Positions 38,895 to 47,342 of a stretch of DNA of 47,342 nt are shown piece after piece (position 1 is the first letter of the stretch; each line of letters begins with the position of its first letter). The stretch is from NCBI GenBank assembly GCA_029556545.1, contig JAKQEQ010000035.1, positions 1 to 47,342 on the forward strand, given 5' to 3'. A program made the translations under genes and the position numbers. The notes beneath the pieces were generated by a model. That model ran no database searches. It was not told the origin of the DNA and saw only the letters and a list, made by a program, of their open reading frames with translations. Origin of the DNA: Candidatus Hydrogenedentota bacterium. Lineage in GTDB: Bacteria; Hydrogenedentota; Hydrogenedentia; Hydrogenedentales; JAGMZX01.

Positions 38895-40649
38895 TTACAG
38901 CGAGTCAAACGCGCGTTGCAGCGGCGTGCCGTCCTCCATCGCGACCTGCTTCTCCGCGAGGACTTGAATCTTCTCCTCGAACCCCGGCACGCGGGCGGCG
39001 AATATCTGTTCCTCGATTTGCTGTTGCGCGGCGGCGGGAAGGTCTTCTCGGCAACCCCAGTGCGGGGCTTCCGGCGTTCCGATATTCTCGAAACTGCCGA
39101 TGTTCTTCCCGTCCAACGTCCGATAGTGGACGGCCCAATTGCCCTTGCTCAGGCACTCCGCCCACTTGGCGTACTTGGCGCCGAAGCGGTCCGTGACGAT
39201 GATCCGCGCGAAGAAATACTCTTGCGTGGCGGCGATCTGCAGTTCTTGCAGATACAGGTCGGTATAAGTGTTCTGCATTTCCGGTGTCACGAACTTCGCC
39301 CGCTGCACCTCCTCGCGGAGACGCTCGACCTTGGCGAGGCGGTCATCACGCGAGTATTTCTGAGGCGTGAGCGGGATGCCTTCCTTGACTTGTATCAGCA
39401 AGCGGTCCACCGCGAAGGCGAGCGCCTCCTTCGTGGCGTCACTGCGGGCCTGGGCCTCCTCGAGCCCGCCCACGAGGTTTGTGAGCCGGTCGACTTCCGC
39501 GATCAAGCCCTTCTGCCGAGCCTGAATAATCGAAGTCTCGCTTCGCAGGTCGTCGTACCGTTCCTGCGTCTCGATAAACTGCGTGTTCAGTCGTGCGATA
39601 TCATCCTCGACCGCGCGCAGGTCGGCCGCCTTTTGATTGTACGCGGCGGTCACCTGATCGAGTTGTGCTTTGACGCCGTTCAACTCTTCGCTCCTGCGCG
39701 CAATTTCCTGCCGCAGATTGTCCAGTTCCTGGGGCGTCAGCGTACGAATCTCTTCCGGGGGCGGCTGGCGACGATAGACCTCCAGTTCTTGATTGAGACC
39801 CGAGATATCTCGCTGCAGCTTGGCAATCTGCTGGTCCTTCGCCGTTTCCGGCAACATGTCCGGCAGCACGGGAACACTGGGCAAGACATATGGGCCCGCG
39901 ATGATGCCGACGATAAGCGCGAGCACCGCCCCGATCAGGAAACCCGTCAGAATCCCGCCCCTGCCACGCGGCTCGGGCGGCGGAACGGTCGATGCCGCCG
40001 CGCCGGCCATGGCCGCCCCCCCGAGCATGCCGGTGTCCGGAGAGAAATCGGGCATGGGGGTGCCGCCAGCCGCGCCGAACGGACCGCCGCCGAAAGCGTC
40101 CTGGTCGAAAGTTGGCCCGGCGCCGGGCGCACCCGCCAGCGCGCCGCCGAAGAGCGGCGTTTCCATGGCTTGCGTGGGTGCGGGCGTCTGGACTGCCGCA
40201 TCGAAGCCGCCGCCGCCGAAAGCGCTGTCGAACATGGGCGTATCGACATCGGCTTCGGGTCCGGGGCCGATCTCAGGCGTTTCCGGCGAGAAATCGCTGT
40301 CCGCGGCCAGGTCCTGGAAACCGGTGCCGCTGGAACTGAACGCGCCGCCAGCGGAGAACGCTTCCGTATCCGTATCGAAATCGGGCGGAGCCGGGCGGAT
40401 ATTGCCGCCTGTGGGTCTGGGCGTCTCGATGCCCAGATCGCTGATCGGCGGGAGCCCCCCTTCCGAGGGCGTGCCCACGTCCCGGCTGCTCAGCGGGGGC
40501 AACCCGCTATCGGAGGCCGCGCCGCTCGAGGACTCGAAATCGCTCAGCGGGGGCAGATTGCCCAATCCCGAGTCGCTGCCAAAGAGGTCGTCGCGCGGCT
40601 TTTCCTCTTCCGGGCTGCCTTCACCGTTCTTTTTTTGTTCGTCGGCCAT
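38895..40649 (-). CDS. Disordered/TM/coiled-coil envelope protein
   Basis: The ATG at 40649 (GGAGGT seven bases upstream) gives 584 residues. Residues 1-210 are Gly/Pro/Ser/Asp-rich and disordered, with repeated LPPLS or LPPIS motifs (NLPPLSDFE, GLPPLSSRD, GLPPISDLG). One membrane helix follows (GILTGFLIGAVLALIVGIIAG), then about 170 residues of coiled coil (DQQIAKLQRDISGLNQEL onward) and a globular C-terminus with two Cys. The positions suggest a cytoplasmic tail and a periplasmic rod. No family is recognised. It has a near-consensus promoter and its own terminator, so it is a single-gene unit that is probably well expressed. Confidence 0.85.
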   Translation of the reverse strand: MADEQKKNGEGSPEEEKPRDDLFGSDSGLGNLPPLSDFESSSGAASDSGLPPLSSRDVGTPSEGGLPPISDLGIETPRPTGGNIRPAPPDFDTDTEAFSAGGAFSSSGTGFQDLAADSDFSPETPEIGPGPEADVDTPMFDSAFGGGGFDAAVQTPAPTQAMETPLFGGALAGAPGAGPTFDQDAFGGGPFGAAGGTPMPDFSPDTGMLGGAAMAGAAASTVPPPEPRGRGGILTGFLIGAVLALIVGIIAGPYVLPSVPVLPDMLPETAKDQQIAKLQRDISGLNQELEVYRRQPPPEEIRTLTPQELDNLRQEIARRSEELNGVKAQLDQVTAAYNQKAADLRAVEDDIARLNTQFIETQERYDDLRSETSIIQARQKGLIAEVDRLTNLVGGLEEAQARSDATKEALAFAVDRLLIQVKEGIPLTPQKYSRDDRLAKVERLREEVQRAKFVTPEMQNTYTDLYLQELQIAATQEYFFARIIVTDRFGAKYAKWAECLSKGNWAVHYRTLDGKNIGSFENIGTPEAPHWGCREDLPAAAQQQIEEQIFAARVPGFEEKIQVLAEKQVAMEDGTPLQRAFDSL

Positions 40650-40732
40650 GGAACCCACCTCCGTGATGGCGTGCTCTAGGTTGTTTCAAATCGCTTGCCG
40701 TATACACACACTACTCCACCCTCGCCTCGGTC

Positions 40733-40761
40733 ATCATAGCACGGGTCGGGTATGGTGTCAA
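40733..40761 (-). promoter_or_regulatory. Near-consensus sigma-70 promoter of the 40649 gene
   Basis: Minus-strand TTGACA (40756-40761), 17 bases, TATGAT (40733-40738): eleven of twelve matches. The start near 40726 gives a leader of about 77 bases. Confidence 0.75.
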
Positions 40762-40914
40762 CAGAACTCCACAGCATACTCGGGCGTTCCCGCTTCCCGG
40801 CTAACGGCTCGAACCTCAATCGCGACAAGCACCTAACCGCGGGGAGCGGCACTATGCCGCGCGGCACGATCCCGCCGTCGTGTAGTTCTAAAACTGTGAT
40901 TAGCGAGAAGGGCG

Positions 40915-41346
40915 TCAAGCGTTCACAACACCTAGCGTCAACAGGAGATTGGCGTAAAGCCTGCGTTCGCCGGTTACGATCTGGAGGCAGGTTTCCGGGC
41001 CGCTTGCCTCCTCGTAGAATTCGAAGCGGTCATATTCGACGAGGTCCAGGCCGGGGAGTAGTCTGCGGAACTCGTCGAAGATCGGGGGCTCCGGGCCGTC
41101 GCCGGGCGTCATGACGGCCGCCTCCTCGATTTCAACGGCGCTGAGCAGGGTCTCGAGCACTTCCGTGACCGTGAGCTTTCCGGGCGCGAGGTTGAGGTAA
41201 ACGAGCGCGGCGTTCTCGCCGAGGCACGTGCTGGCGGGGTAGTTGCCGTCAGCAATCAGGATGCGCGATCCGTGGCCCGCCGAGGCGATGGCTTCGAGAA
41301 TGTCAGGGTGAAGCAAACGATGTTTGAGCAACGTATAATCCTCCAT
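40915..41346 (-). CDS. fucU: RbsD/FucU-family sugar mutarotase
   Basis: The 143-residue protein matches FucU/RbsD over its length: HPDILEAIASAGHGSRILIADGNYPA at the N-terminus (catalytic H25 in AGHG) and RRLYANLLLTLGVVNA at the C-terminus, where the YAN motif contacts the sugar; I cite AGHGSRILIADGNYP as hallmark. These decameric cytoplasmic enzymes interconvert anomers of L-fucose or D-ribose. The sequence fits FucU better (DGNYP, YAN). No fucose-catabolic genes are adjacent. It lies 37 bases behind the TMTC-like gene, with a perfect palindrome between them. Confidence 0.92.
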   Translation of the reverse strand: MEDYTLLKHRLLHPDILEAIASAGHGSRILIADGNYPASTCLGENAALVYLNLAPGKLTVTEVLETLLSAVEIEEAAVMTPGDGPEPPIFDEFRRLLPGLDLVEYDRFEFYEEASGPETCLQIVTGERRLYANLLLTLGVVNA

Positions 41347-41352
41347 CTGTGG

Positions 41353-41378
41353 CGGCGCGGGAATGCATTCCCGCGCCG
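41353..41378. repeat. Perfect 26-base palindrome upstream of fucU
   Basis: The sequence is an uninterrupted 13-base inverted repeat centred on GC at 41365-41366, with half-site CGGCGCGGGAATG. It fills most of the gap between the stop at 41384 and the fucU ATG at 41346. It could be an operator, a REP-like unit or a hairpin in the mRNA that shields fucU. Confidence 0.8.
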
Positions 41379-41383
41379 GCCTG

Positions 41384-43396
41384 CTATCGACTCCGTGGGT
41401 CGCCGCGCGTCGGAGCGTTGAGCCCGAGCGATCGCCATACGTTCTCGGGCCTGTTCGGCCAGAACAGGGGGTCGGCCGCAAAGACTTCCGCCAATCGGGC
41501 GAAAGGCGGATCATAGCTTGCGGCCGCGAGAAAACGGCCGCGGGCCTCTTCGTAGCTGCCCGTTTCCAGCAATGTTGTGAGCCGCGCAACGCGCGCCTGT
41601 TCCTCCGCGGCCCCGCCTCGCCGCGCCTTCTCGTAAGCCGCCTGCGCGCCTTCGAGGTCGCCTGTGGCCAGAAACGCCTCGCGGGCAAATAAGGCGGCGC
41701 GCTCGAAGTCGCCCAGCGCGAGCGACGCCAACGCCTGGCCGTCCATGGCAACGATGCGGGCCGTGCGCGAATCCTCATCCCGCGGGTCCGCCGCCACGCG
41801 AATGCCCGCGCAGTGTTCGAGGGCGTCCAGGTATCGAACGTTTCGCTCGATCCCCTCGGCGAAGCGGGCTTCGCCCAGCCGCAGCAGTGCCGATGCCCAT
41901 TGGAAGTAGGTCTCGTGCTGCAACAGCGTGCCCTGGTTTCCTCGCCGCGTGCGGAACCGGTCGTAGAGGCGGAGCGTTTCGCGGTAATGGCGTTGCGCCC
42001 CGGCCAGGTTGGCTTCCATCTTGTAGGTTTCCGCGAGGTTGGCATGAATGCGATACGTCTCAGGGTTCGACGCGAGGGTGTTCTCGTAGATGGCGGTATT
42101 CGACCGCCACGCCTCGTTGCGCGCCACGGTCAATCCCAGAAACAGCAGCGTGAGCCCCGCCGTCACAGGGACGCCCCAGCGCTGCAACGGCGCGGTCCGC
42201 GCCGCGCCGGCGGCCTGTCCCGTGATCATGGCCGCGAGTTCCGCAAGCCCCCACCAAAAACCGGCCATGGGCACATACAGCCAATGCTCCGCGAGCGGCG
42301 CGTTCAGCGGAAAAATGCCTGAAATGGGCGCCCACGTGAGCAGAAACCAGGCGAATCCCGCCGCGACGCGCCCGTTCCGGCAGTAGAAGCCGTACACTGC
42401 GACCGCCGCAACGGCCATGAGCAACAAGTAGCCGACCAAGGCGACCCAAAGTGGCGTGCCGGCCAGGGTCTGTTCCATGTGCAGTCCGGTGGGCAGGAAC
42501 AGCAACCGCAGGTAGAGCGCGAACGACTGGCCCACCTCGATAAACCGCTGCGACAACGGGGCCGCGACGGCATCTCCCGGCTCCGCGAACCGCAGCACCG
42601 TCATGCGAAGGCCGCCATAGAGGGCGAGAACGGCGAGCGCTACGACCAAGGGCGCGAAGCGCCGCGCGTGAGAGGTTCGGATATTCGCGGAATGCTGACT
42701 GCGCAGGAAAGGCGTGGCCAGCAGGATCCCAAGCAGGACCGGGAAGACTGTGGCGGATTCCTTGCAGAGCAGGGCCGCCGCGAAACACAGCGCCGAAGCG
42801 ACAACGCCGCGCATCCAGCGGGCGGCGTCCGCTTGAAAGACGCAGGCGAGCCCCGCGAACATGAAGGCGGCGGCCATCATGTCGGCGCGCCCGCTGATGT
42901 AGCCGACCGCTTCCGTGTGCAGCGGATGCACGACAAAGATCAGGGAAGTCGCGGTGCGCACGCCCGGCGACGCGCCGAGGCGGCCCAGCAGCACGAACAG
43001 GAGCAAGGCCGCGGCCAGGTGCCATGCCAAGTTGGTGAGGTGAAAGACCAGCGGGCTGACCGCGGGGTAGGGGCGATCCGTGGTCGGGGCGTCCGTGGCG
43101 GCGTCATACGAGATCAAGAAGTCGATCATGAACGAGACGGATACGAAGGGCCGATAGAAATTGCCCTGACCCGTGCCGAAGGCGTGTTGGTCTTCGCGAA
43201 ACAGTTGGAGCAGTTTGGCTGGGTCTTGGACGTGCTTATGCAGCAACACCGACGAGGCGTCGTCCCAGACGAACTCGCCGTCGAACGTGTTGACGTAGCC
43301 CAGGACGCCAAGCAGCAGAATCAACGCCATGGAAACGCCCGGACTGAACAGCGACGGGCGGCGATGAGTCGGGGGCGTTACGTTCACGATGGTCAC
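41384..43396 (-). CDS. TMTC-like GT-C membrane protein with C-terminal TPRs
   Basis: I start at GTG 43396, giving 670 residues; a GTG at 43426 lies inside an inverted repeat and is less likely. The N-terminal two thirds are polytopic with GT-C signatures: the luminal loop GEFVWDDASSVL, NFYRPFVSVSF, FHLTNLAWHL, and FVVHPLHTEAVGYISGRADM. These are hallmarks of TMTC-type and related bacterial proteins with DUF1736. After the last helix come TPR-like repeats (IHANLAETYKMEANLAGAQRHY and later units). Relatives are thought to transfer mannose or other sugars to proteins from a polyprenyl donor at the periplasmic face. The function here is inferred. Confidence 0.85.
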   Translation of the reverse strand: MTIVNVTPPTHRRPSLFSPGVSMALILLLGVLGYVNTFDGEFVWDDASSVLLHKHVQDPAKLLQLFREDQHAFGTGQGNFYRPFVSVSFMIDFLISYDAATDAPTTDRPYPAVSPLVFHLTNLAWHLAAALLLFVLLGRLGASPGVRTATSLIFVVHPLHTEAVGYISGRADMMAAAFMFAGLACVFQADAARWMRGVVASALCFAAALLCKESATVFPVLLGILLATPFLRSQHSANIRTSHARRFAPLVVALAVLALYGGLRMTVLRFAEPGDAVAAPLSQRFIEVGQSFALYLRLLFLPTGLHMEQTLAGTPLWVALVGYLLLMAVAAVAVYGFYCRNGRVAAGFAWFLLTWAPISGIFPLNAPLAEHWLYVPMAGFWWGLAELAAMITGQAAGAARTAPLQRWGVPVTAGLTLLFLGLTVARNEAWRSNTAIYENTLASNPETYRIHANLAETYKMEANLAGAQRHYRETLRLYDRFRTRRGNQGTLLQHETYFQWASALLRLGEARFAEGIERNVRYLDALEHCAGIRVAADPRDEDSRTARIVAMDGQALASLALGDFERAALFAREAFLATGDLEGAQAAYEKARRGGAAEEQARVARLTTLLETGSYEEARGRFLAAASYDPPFARLAEVFAADPLFWPNRPENVWRSLGLNAPTRGDPRSR

Positions 43397-43412
43397 GCTG
43401 CTATCCCGATAG

Positions 43413-43468
43413 TCGGGGACTGGCACAAGCGAGTCCGCCGCAGGCGAACGAGACGTGCCTGTCCCCGA
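43413..43468. repeat. Inverted repeat with 14-base arms
   Basis: Arms TCGGGGACTGGCAC (43413-43426) and GTGCCTGTCCCCGA (43455-43468) pair with one mismatch around a 28-base loop. The element resembles dispersed CTGTCCCCGA-type repeats and lies between the lipoprotein stop and the TMTC-like start. Confidence 0.65.
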
Positions 43469-43487
43469 TCCTCCGCGGCGGCGCAGT

Positions 43488-44180
43488 CTATTGGAACTGC
43501 TGCCGTTTCGCCGGTTCCTTGAGCATCTCGGACGGCCCCGGCGTGATCCAGCTACTGTCGTTGACGGGCAGGTAGTTGAGGCGCACGGCCTGGTTACCGC
43601 CCAGAATTTCCTCGACGCGCACGCCCTCGACCAGTTCCTCGCCGACGCGCGCGGTGCGATTGGAGATTTCCTGCGTGATGGCGTCCGTCACCTGAAACAT
43701 TATATAAGTTTGATCGTCGACCGTGGAGAAGCCCAACACCTTGACGAACGGGCGCGCCATCATGATGTCCGCGCGCTCGATCATGCGCTTGTAGCGCGTG
43801 CTGCCGGGTTCGAGCGCCTCGAAAGCGAGGCAGGCGGCTTTCAAGACGCGCCAGCGTTGGTTCTTGTCCGAGTCGCGAATGAGGTCTTCGAGGTCACGGC
43901 GCATCCGACTATTCGCCTCGGGCAGGTGTTGATATGACATGTTCTTGGCTTTTGCCGCGCGCAGGGCGTTTGCCGGGGGCTCGATTTCGGCCACCTGGAG
44001 CGCGCCGCCGCCGGTCATGGGCCGCCACAACACCTGCACGCTGGTTTTCATCTCATTGTAGATGTCGTCCGCCGTGGGCTCGGGCGGCGGTTCCTCCACA
44101 GGCTCGGGCGGCGGCGGCTCTTCCTGGCAGCCCAAGAACAGCACCACGGCCAACACCAACGCGATAGACACTTGACGCAT
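43488..44180 (-). CDS. Hypothetical lipoprotein
   Basis: The 230-residue protein starts MRQVSIALVLAVVLFLGCQ with a clear lipobox (LFLGC, Cys18), then has a Pro/Glu-rich linker (EEPPPPEPVEEPPPEP) and a folded domain with helical first half and beta-rich second half (VKVLGFSTVDDQTYIMFQVTD). No family is recognised. It should sit in the envelope. A good promoter lies 53-81 bases upstream of the ATG, and GAGGGG precedes the start. It is followed by the inverted repeat and the TMTC-like gene on the same strand. Confidence 0.85.
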   Translation of the reverse strand: MRQVSIALVLAVVLFLGCQEEPPPPEPVEEPPPEPTADDIYNEMKTSVQVLWRPMTGGGALQVAEIEPPANALRAAKAKNMSYQHLPEANSRMRRDLEDLIRDSDKNQRWRVLKAACLAFEALEPGSTRYKRMIERADIMMARPFVKVLGFSTVDDQTYIMFQVTDAITQEISNRTARVGEELVEGVRVEEILGGNQAVRLNYLPVNDSSWITPGPSEMLKEPAKRQQFQ

Positions 44181-44232
44181 GACTATTCCCCTCGATGGCT
44201 TAACCTACCGTTTCACGCCGGGAAACCGACGC

Positions 44233-44261
44233 ATCGTAACACACGACACCGGCATCGTCAA
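44233..44261 (-). promoter_or_regulatory. Sigma-70-type promoter of the 44180 lipoprotein gene
   Basis: Minus-strand TTGACG (44256-44261), 17 bases, then TACGAT (44233-44238): five and four matches. The leader is about 46 bases. Confidence 0.6.
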
Positions 44262-44346
44262 AACGCGCGGCCGAGGATGCGCGTGGCTGGCGGGGCACGG
44301 GTTTAGTTTTGTTGCGCGCGGTCTCGGACGGCGTGGCGTGCGCGAA

Positions 44347-46710
44347 TCAGTCCAATTCCACGCCGATCGCGATCTTCAGGACCTCGCTCATCTGCCGGAC
44401 GAAGTGGAAGGTCATCTTCTTGCGGATGTCCTCGGGCACGTCTTCGAGGTCGTTGCGGTTGCGGTCGGGCAGGATGACGGTCTTCACCTTCGCCCGGGCC
44501 GCCGCGAGCACCTTTTCCTTGACGCCGCCGACGGGGAGGACCAGTCCGCGCAGGGTGATTTCGCCGGTCATGGCCAGCGCGTTCTTGACGCGCTTGCCGG
44601 TGAAGAGCGACGCCATGGCGGTGAGGAGGGCGACGCCGGCGCTCGGGCCGTCCTTCGGCACGGCGCCCGCGGGCACGTGCAGGTGAACATCGAGTTCCGT
44701 GAAGTCGGTCTTCTCCAATCCGAGCGCCTTGCTGTGCGCGCGCAGATAACTGAGCGCGGCGCGCGCGGATTCCTTCATGACGTCGCCCAGTTGGCCCGTG
44801 AGCAGGAGTTGGCCCTTCCCGGGCATGTGGGTCGCCTCGATGAAGAGGATGTCTCCGCCGGTGGGGGTCCAGGCAAGGCCGATGGCGACGCCGGGGATGC
44901 GGGTGTGCTCGGCGGTGTTGTAGAAGACGCGCTCGGGTCCCAGGAATTCGCACGCTTCGGCGGGGCCGATACGGATGGGCTTGCGGCGCCGTCCCGCGAA
45001 ACGCCGGGCGCAGCCGCGGCAGACGTGGGCGATTTCCCGTTCGAGGTTGCGCACGCCCGCCTCGCGGGTGTACCCGCCGATGATGCGGCGCAGCGCGCTC
45101 TTCTGGAACGTAAGCTGCTTGGCCGAGAGTCCGTGCGCCTCGCGCTGGCGCGGCACGAGGTAGCGTTCCGCAATGGCGATCTTCTCGTCGAGGGTGTAGC
45201 CGGGGATTTCGATGACCTCCATGCGGTCGCGCAGGGCCCACGGTATCGTGTCCGTGACGTTCGCCGTGGCGATGAACATAACCCGCGACAAGTCGAACGG
45301 CACGTTCAAGTAATGATCGACGAACGTGTCGTTCTGCGCGGGATCGAGCACTTCGAGCAAGGCGGACGACGGGTCGCCCCGGAAGTCCGCGCCCAGTTTG
45401 TCGATTTCATCCAGCATGAAGACCGGGTTGGCCGATCCCGCCTTGCGGATGTTCTGGATGATCCGGCCCGGGAGCGCGCCCACGTACGTCTTGCGATGCC
45501 CGCGAATCTCCGCCTCGTCGCGCACGCCGCCCAGCGACATCCGCGTGAATGCCCGGTTCAGCGCGCGGGCGATGGACTTGCCCAGCGAGGTCTTGCCCAC
45601 GCCGGGCGGGCCGACAAAGCAGAGGATCGGCCCCGCCGCGTCCGGCTTGAGTTTGCGCACCGCCAGGTATTCGAGGATGCGTTCCTTGACCTTGTTCAAA
45701 CCGTAGTGGTCCTGATTCAGGATGCGATCCGCGCGGTCGATATCGACCTTGCCCTCGGTGAAGCGGTTCCACGGCAACTCGATAATCGTGTCGAGATACG
45801 TCGTGACAACGTGGTACTCGGCGCTCGATTCGTGCATGCGGGTGAGCCGGTCCAGTTCGCGCAGGGCTTCCTTGCGCACGTCGTCCGGCGCGCCCAGGGC
45901 CTCGACCTTCTCCCGATACGCCTGGATTTCCGGGCGCTGGTCCTCGCCCTCGCCCAACTCCTCCTGAATCGCCTTCATCTGCTGCCGCAGATAAAACTCG
46001 CGCTGGCCCTTGTCGATGGCGCCCTTGACCTGCGCATGGATCTTGTTCGAGGCTTCCAGCAGTTCCGTCTCCCGCGCCAGCAGGTAGGTGAGCCGCTGGA
46101 GACGTTCCTTCGGGTCGGCGCTCGCCAGGAGTTTCTGCTTCTCCTCGACGGCGATGCCCAGGTTGCCCGCCGCGAGGTCCGCCAGGAACCCGGGATCGTC
46201 GATGTTCTCGATGACGTGCCGCGCACCGTCCGGGATGTTCGGCGACAACGTGATAAGCCGTCCCATCTGCATCTTGACCGTCGTCGCCAGCGGCGCGATC
46301 GCTTCCGCCGGATGCCCCACATCCTCCAGCACTTCCGCTCGCACAACGCAATAGGGTTTGCGTTGCACGATCCCCACGATGCGGAAACGCTTCAGCGCCT
46401 GAATCACCACGTTGATGCCGTCCCCGTCCCGCTGCATCTGGAAGAGACGGCCAAGACACCCCACCTCGTGCATGTTCTCCGGGCCGGGTTCCGACGCATC
46501 CGGGTCCCGCAGCAACACAAGGCCCACGAAGCGGTTGCCCCGGGCCACGTCTTCGATCAGCAGCTTCTCCTCGTGTTCCGTCACCTGCAACGGCGCCAGC
46601 GACATCGGGAAAACGACCTGCTGCGGCAGGCCCATTACCGGAAACACGTCCGGAAACTCCTGCGGACCGCGCGCGGGGAGATGGCTCTCTTGTTCGTGTG
46701 TCTCGCTCAT
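44347..46710 (-). CDS. lon: Lon ATP-dependent protease
   Basis: The 787-residue protein has the full bacterial LonA plan: an N-terminal substrate domain ([19 protein letters not shown]), a coiled-coil segment ending in [12 protein letters not shown], the AAA+ module with Walker [12 protein letters not shown], Walker [12 protein letters not shown], and the protease domain with S690 in [10 protein letters not shown] and K733 in GGVKEKV, the Ser-Lys dyad. It degrades damaged and regulatory proteins in the cytoplasm as a hexamer. A CRGCARR segment in the AAA+ small domain adds two Cys not usual in Lon. The gene stands alone with its own promoter. Confidence 0.98.
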   Translation of the reverse strand: MSETHEQESHLPARGPQEFPDVFPVMGLPQQVVFPMSLAPLQVTEHEEKLLIEDVARGNRFVGLVLLRDPDASEPGPENMHEVGCLGRLFQMQRDGDGINVVIQALKRFRIVGIVQRKPYCVVRAEVLEDVGHPAEAIAPLATTVKMQMGRLITLSPNIPDGARHVIENIDDPGFLADLAAGNLGIAVEEKQKLLASADPKERLQRLTYLLARETELLEASNKIHAQVKGAIDKGQREFYLRQQMKAIQEELGEGEDQRPEIQAYREKVEALGAPDDVRKEALRELDRLTRMHESSAEYHVVTTYLDTIIELPWNRFTEGKVDIDRADRILNQDHYGLNKVKERILEYLAVRKLKPDAAGPILCFVGPPGVGKTSLGKSIARALNRAFTRMSLGGVRDEAEIRGHRKTYVGALPGRIIQNIRKAGSANPVFMLDEIDKLGADFRGDPSSALLEVLDPAQNDTFVDHYLNVPFDLSRVMFIATANVTDTIPWALRDRMEVIEIPGYTLDEKIAIAERYLVPRQREAHGLSAKQLTFQKSALRRIIGGYTREAGVRNLEREIAHVCRGCARRFAGRRRKPIRIGPAEACEFLGPERVFYNTAEHTRIPGVAIGLAWTPTGGDILFIEATHMPGKGQLLLTGQLGDVMKESARAALSYLRAHSKALGLEKTDFTELDVHLHVPAGAVPKDGPSAGVALLTAMASLFTGKRVKNALAMTGEITLRGLVLPVGGVKEKVLAAARAKVKTVILPDRNRNDLEDVPEDIRKKMTFHFVRQMSEVLKIAIGVELD

Positions 46711-46791
46711 GGCGTCACAGCCGGAAAGATGGAACCCGTTCTCTGGAAGTTACCTGGAACCACGGGCATGTCCCCTGGATTCAGAATACAT

Positions 46792-46820
46792 ATCATAATG
46801 CGCGGTCCCGGGTGACGCAA
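46792..46820 (-). promoter_or_regulatory. Candidate promoter of lon
   Basis: Minus-strand TTGCGT (46815-46820), 17 bases, TATGAT (46792-46797). The leader would be about 75 bases. No CIRCE element or clear heat-shock sigma-32 site is seen. Confidence 0.4.
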
Positions 46821-47060
46821 CCGCCCCGCGCGCAAGATGGCTGCGCCACGTTCACCCGGATTTCCGCCCACAGCGGCCTGTAACGCCCGATATCCCCTCT
46901 CCGCCCGTTCCTACCCTGCTGGCCCCCCCCTCCCGCTTTAGTCCCACGTTACCGGGCCTCCAAGGTCCAGGCGCCGGTTGTGCCAGGGCAATCGCATCAA
47001 AATCCGCACATTATGTCCACTGCGGAAACCGCGCCGTTTGCGCGATTTGGCCAAGGGCAC

Positions 47061-47282
47061 GGCCCTGAAAGGGCCGGAGAAGACAGCCCAGGGCAACGCC
47101 CTGGGAAGAGGGATGGCTGCTATAAAGAGAAGCCCTGAAAGGGCGAAACACGACGGGAAGGGAATAAGGGCGCCCCGCATACAGGGTCCTTTGGCTGTTA
47201 CGCCCTTGCAGGGCTTCACATTGAGGCGCGCACATTTTCCCAGGGCGTTGCCCTGGGCTACTATGTCATGGGCCTTCGGCCC
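47061..47282. repeat. Island of six short GC-rich hairpins
   Basis: Six palindromes lie within 222 bases: GGCCCTGAAAGGGCC (47061-47075), CCCAGGGCAACGCCCTGGG (47087-47105), GCCCTGAAAGGGC (47132-47144), GCCCTTGCAGGGC (47202-47214), CCCAGGGCGTTGCCCTGGG (47239-47257) and GGGCCTTCGGCCC (47270-47282). The second and fifth form an inverted pair around the others. The design recalls BIME/REP clusters. Confidence 0.8.
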
Positions 47283-47342
47283 TAAATGCGGGAACTCCAG
47301 CGCGCGACGCGGACCTAGGGCAAGACACCCACACGTCGAGTT

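Larger units (their letters stand above)
46711..47342. other. Gene-free terminal region
   Basis: The last 632 bases contain the lon promoter candidate and, from 47061, an island of small hairpins. The frames that can be read here translate palindromic repeat sequence and have no start signals, so I call no gene. A neighbouring gene may begin beyond the right edge. Confidence 0.6.

Noticed and set aside
40676-40918. 80-codon minus-strand frame upstream of the 40649 gene
   Set aside because: It overlaps a near-consensus promoter, has no ribosome binding site and no recognisable residues. The region is better explained as promoter and leader.
44179-46815. 878-codon plus-strand frame opposite lon
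   Set aside because: Antisense artefact of GC-rich codon bias. The minus strand encodes Lon with all catalytic motifs, and the antisense product has no recognisable features or start signal.
47011-47235. Two overlapping minus-strand frames of 74 and 93 codons
   Set aside because: They translate the hairpin repeats in different frames, have no ribosome binding site, and show no recognisable family.

Overview
The window is about 47 kb of high-GC bacterial chromosome, dense in genes and with no rRNA, tRNA, transposase or CRISPR that I could see. Several features recall environmental planctomycete-like or Candidatus Hydrogenedentota-type genomes: Glu-Gly hexanucleotide linkers, a giant lipoprotein built of DUF5011-like repeats, sialidase and GH32 lipoproteins, a TMTC-like membrane protein with TPRs, and many short dispersed hairpin repeats at gene junctions. 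That assignment is inference; no marker gene here fixes the phylum. Signal peptides, lipoboxes, an outer-membrane porin and a MacAB-type exporter indicate a diderm cell envelope.

Layout, left to right. 1-3.6 kb: the tail of a secreted alpha/beta hydrolase, a CPBP-like membrane protein lacking the usual glutamate pair, and an AstE/AspA-like zinc hydrolase. 3.7-5.5 kb: a lower-GC defence patch on the minus strand with mntA-hepT, an AbiJ-NTD4-like gene and a 40-residue remnant of a second mntA-like antitoxin; both mnt-type genes have the same 9-base extended -10 at the same distance. 5.5-15.9 kb: metG, a 1241-residue coiled-coil protein ending in an MshEN domain, an O-antigen-ligase-like membrane protein, a ClpP with Asn in place of the catalytic Asp, a small unknown protein and an ADP-ribosylglycohydrolase. 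15.9-23.7 kb: a 1890-residue repeat lipoprotein divergent from an alginate-export-type porin. 23.7-28 kb: an ion permease translationally coupled to an EIIA-CBS regulator, an HU-like protein, an unknown membrane protein and a metallophosphoesterase. 28.1-30.6 kb: a lipoprotein homologous to eukaryotic sigma-1 receptor/ERG2, followed by an AbiEii-like nucleotidyltransferase pair and hicAB. 30.5-35.7 kb: rlmB with a TPR protein and a zinc-finger membrane protein, then a MacB-ATPase/MacA/MacB-permease operon followed by two coupled, related mini-proteins. 35.9-46.7 kb: a GH32 fructan hydrolase, a sialidase-type BNR protein, a TM/coiled-coil protein, fucose-type mutarotase, a TMTC-like protein, a lipoprotein and Lon. 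The last 0.6 kb is a gene-free hairpin island.

The observations most worth a second look are the sigma-1/ERG2-like lipoprotein (28122-28724), the pair of mini-proteins with a shared N-terminus behind the MacAB exporter (35455-35720), the composite toxin-antitoxin/abortive-infection patch (3737-5469) and the coiled-coil/MshEN fusion without an ATPase (7668-11393). All functions are assigned from motifs read by eye and from recalled family features; no searches were run.
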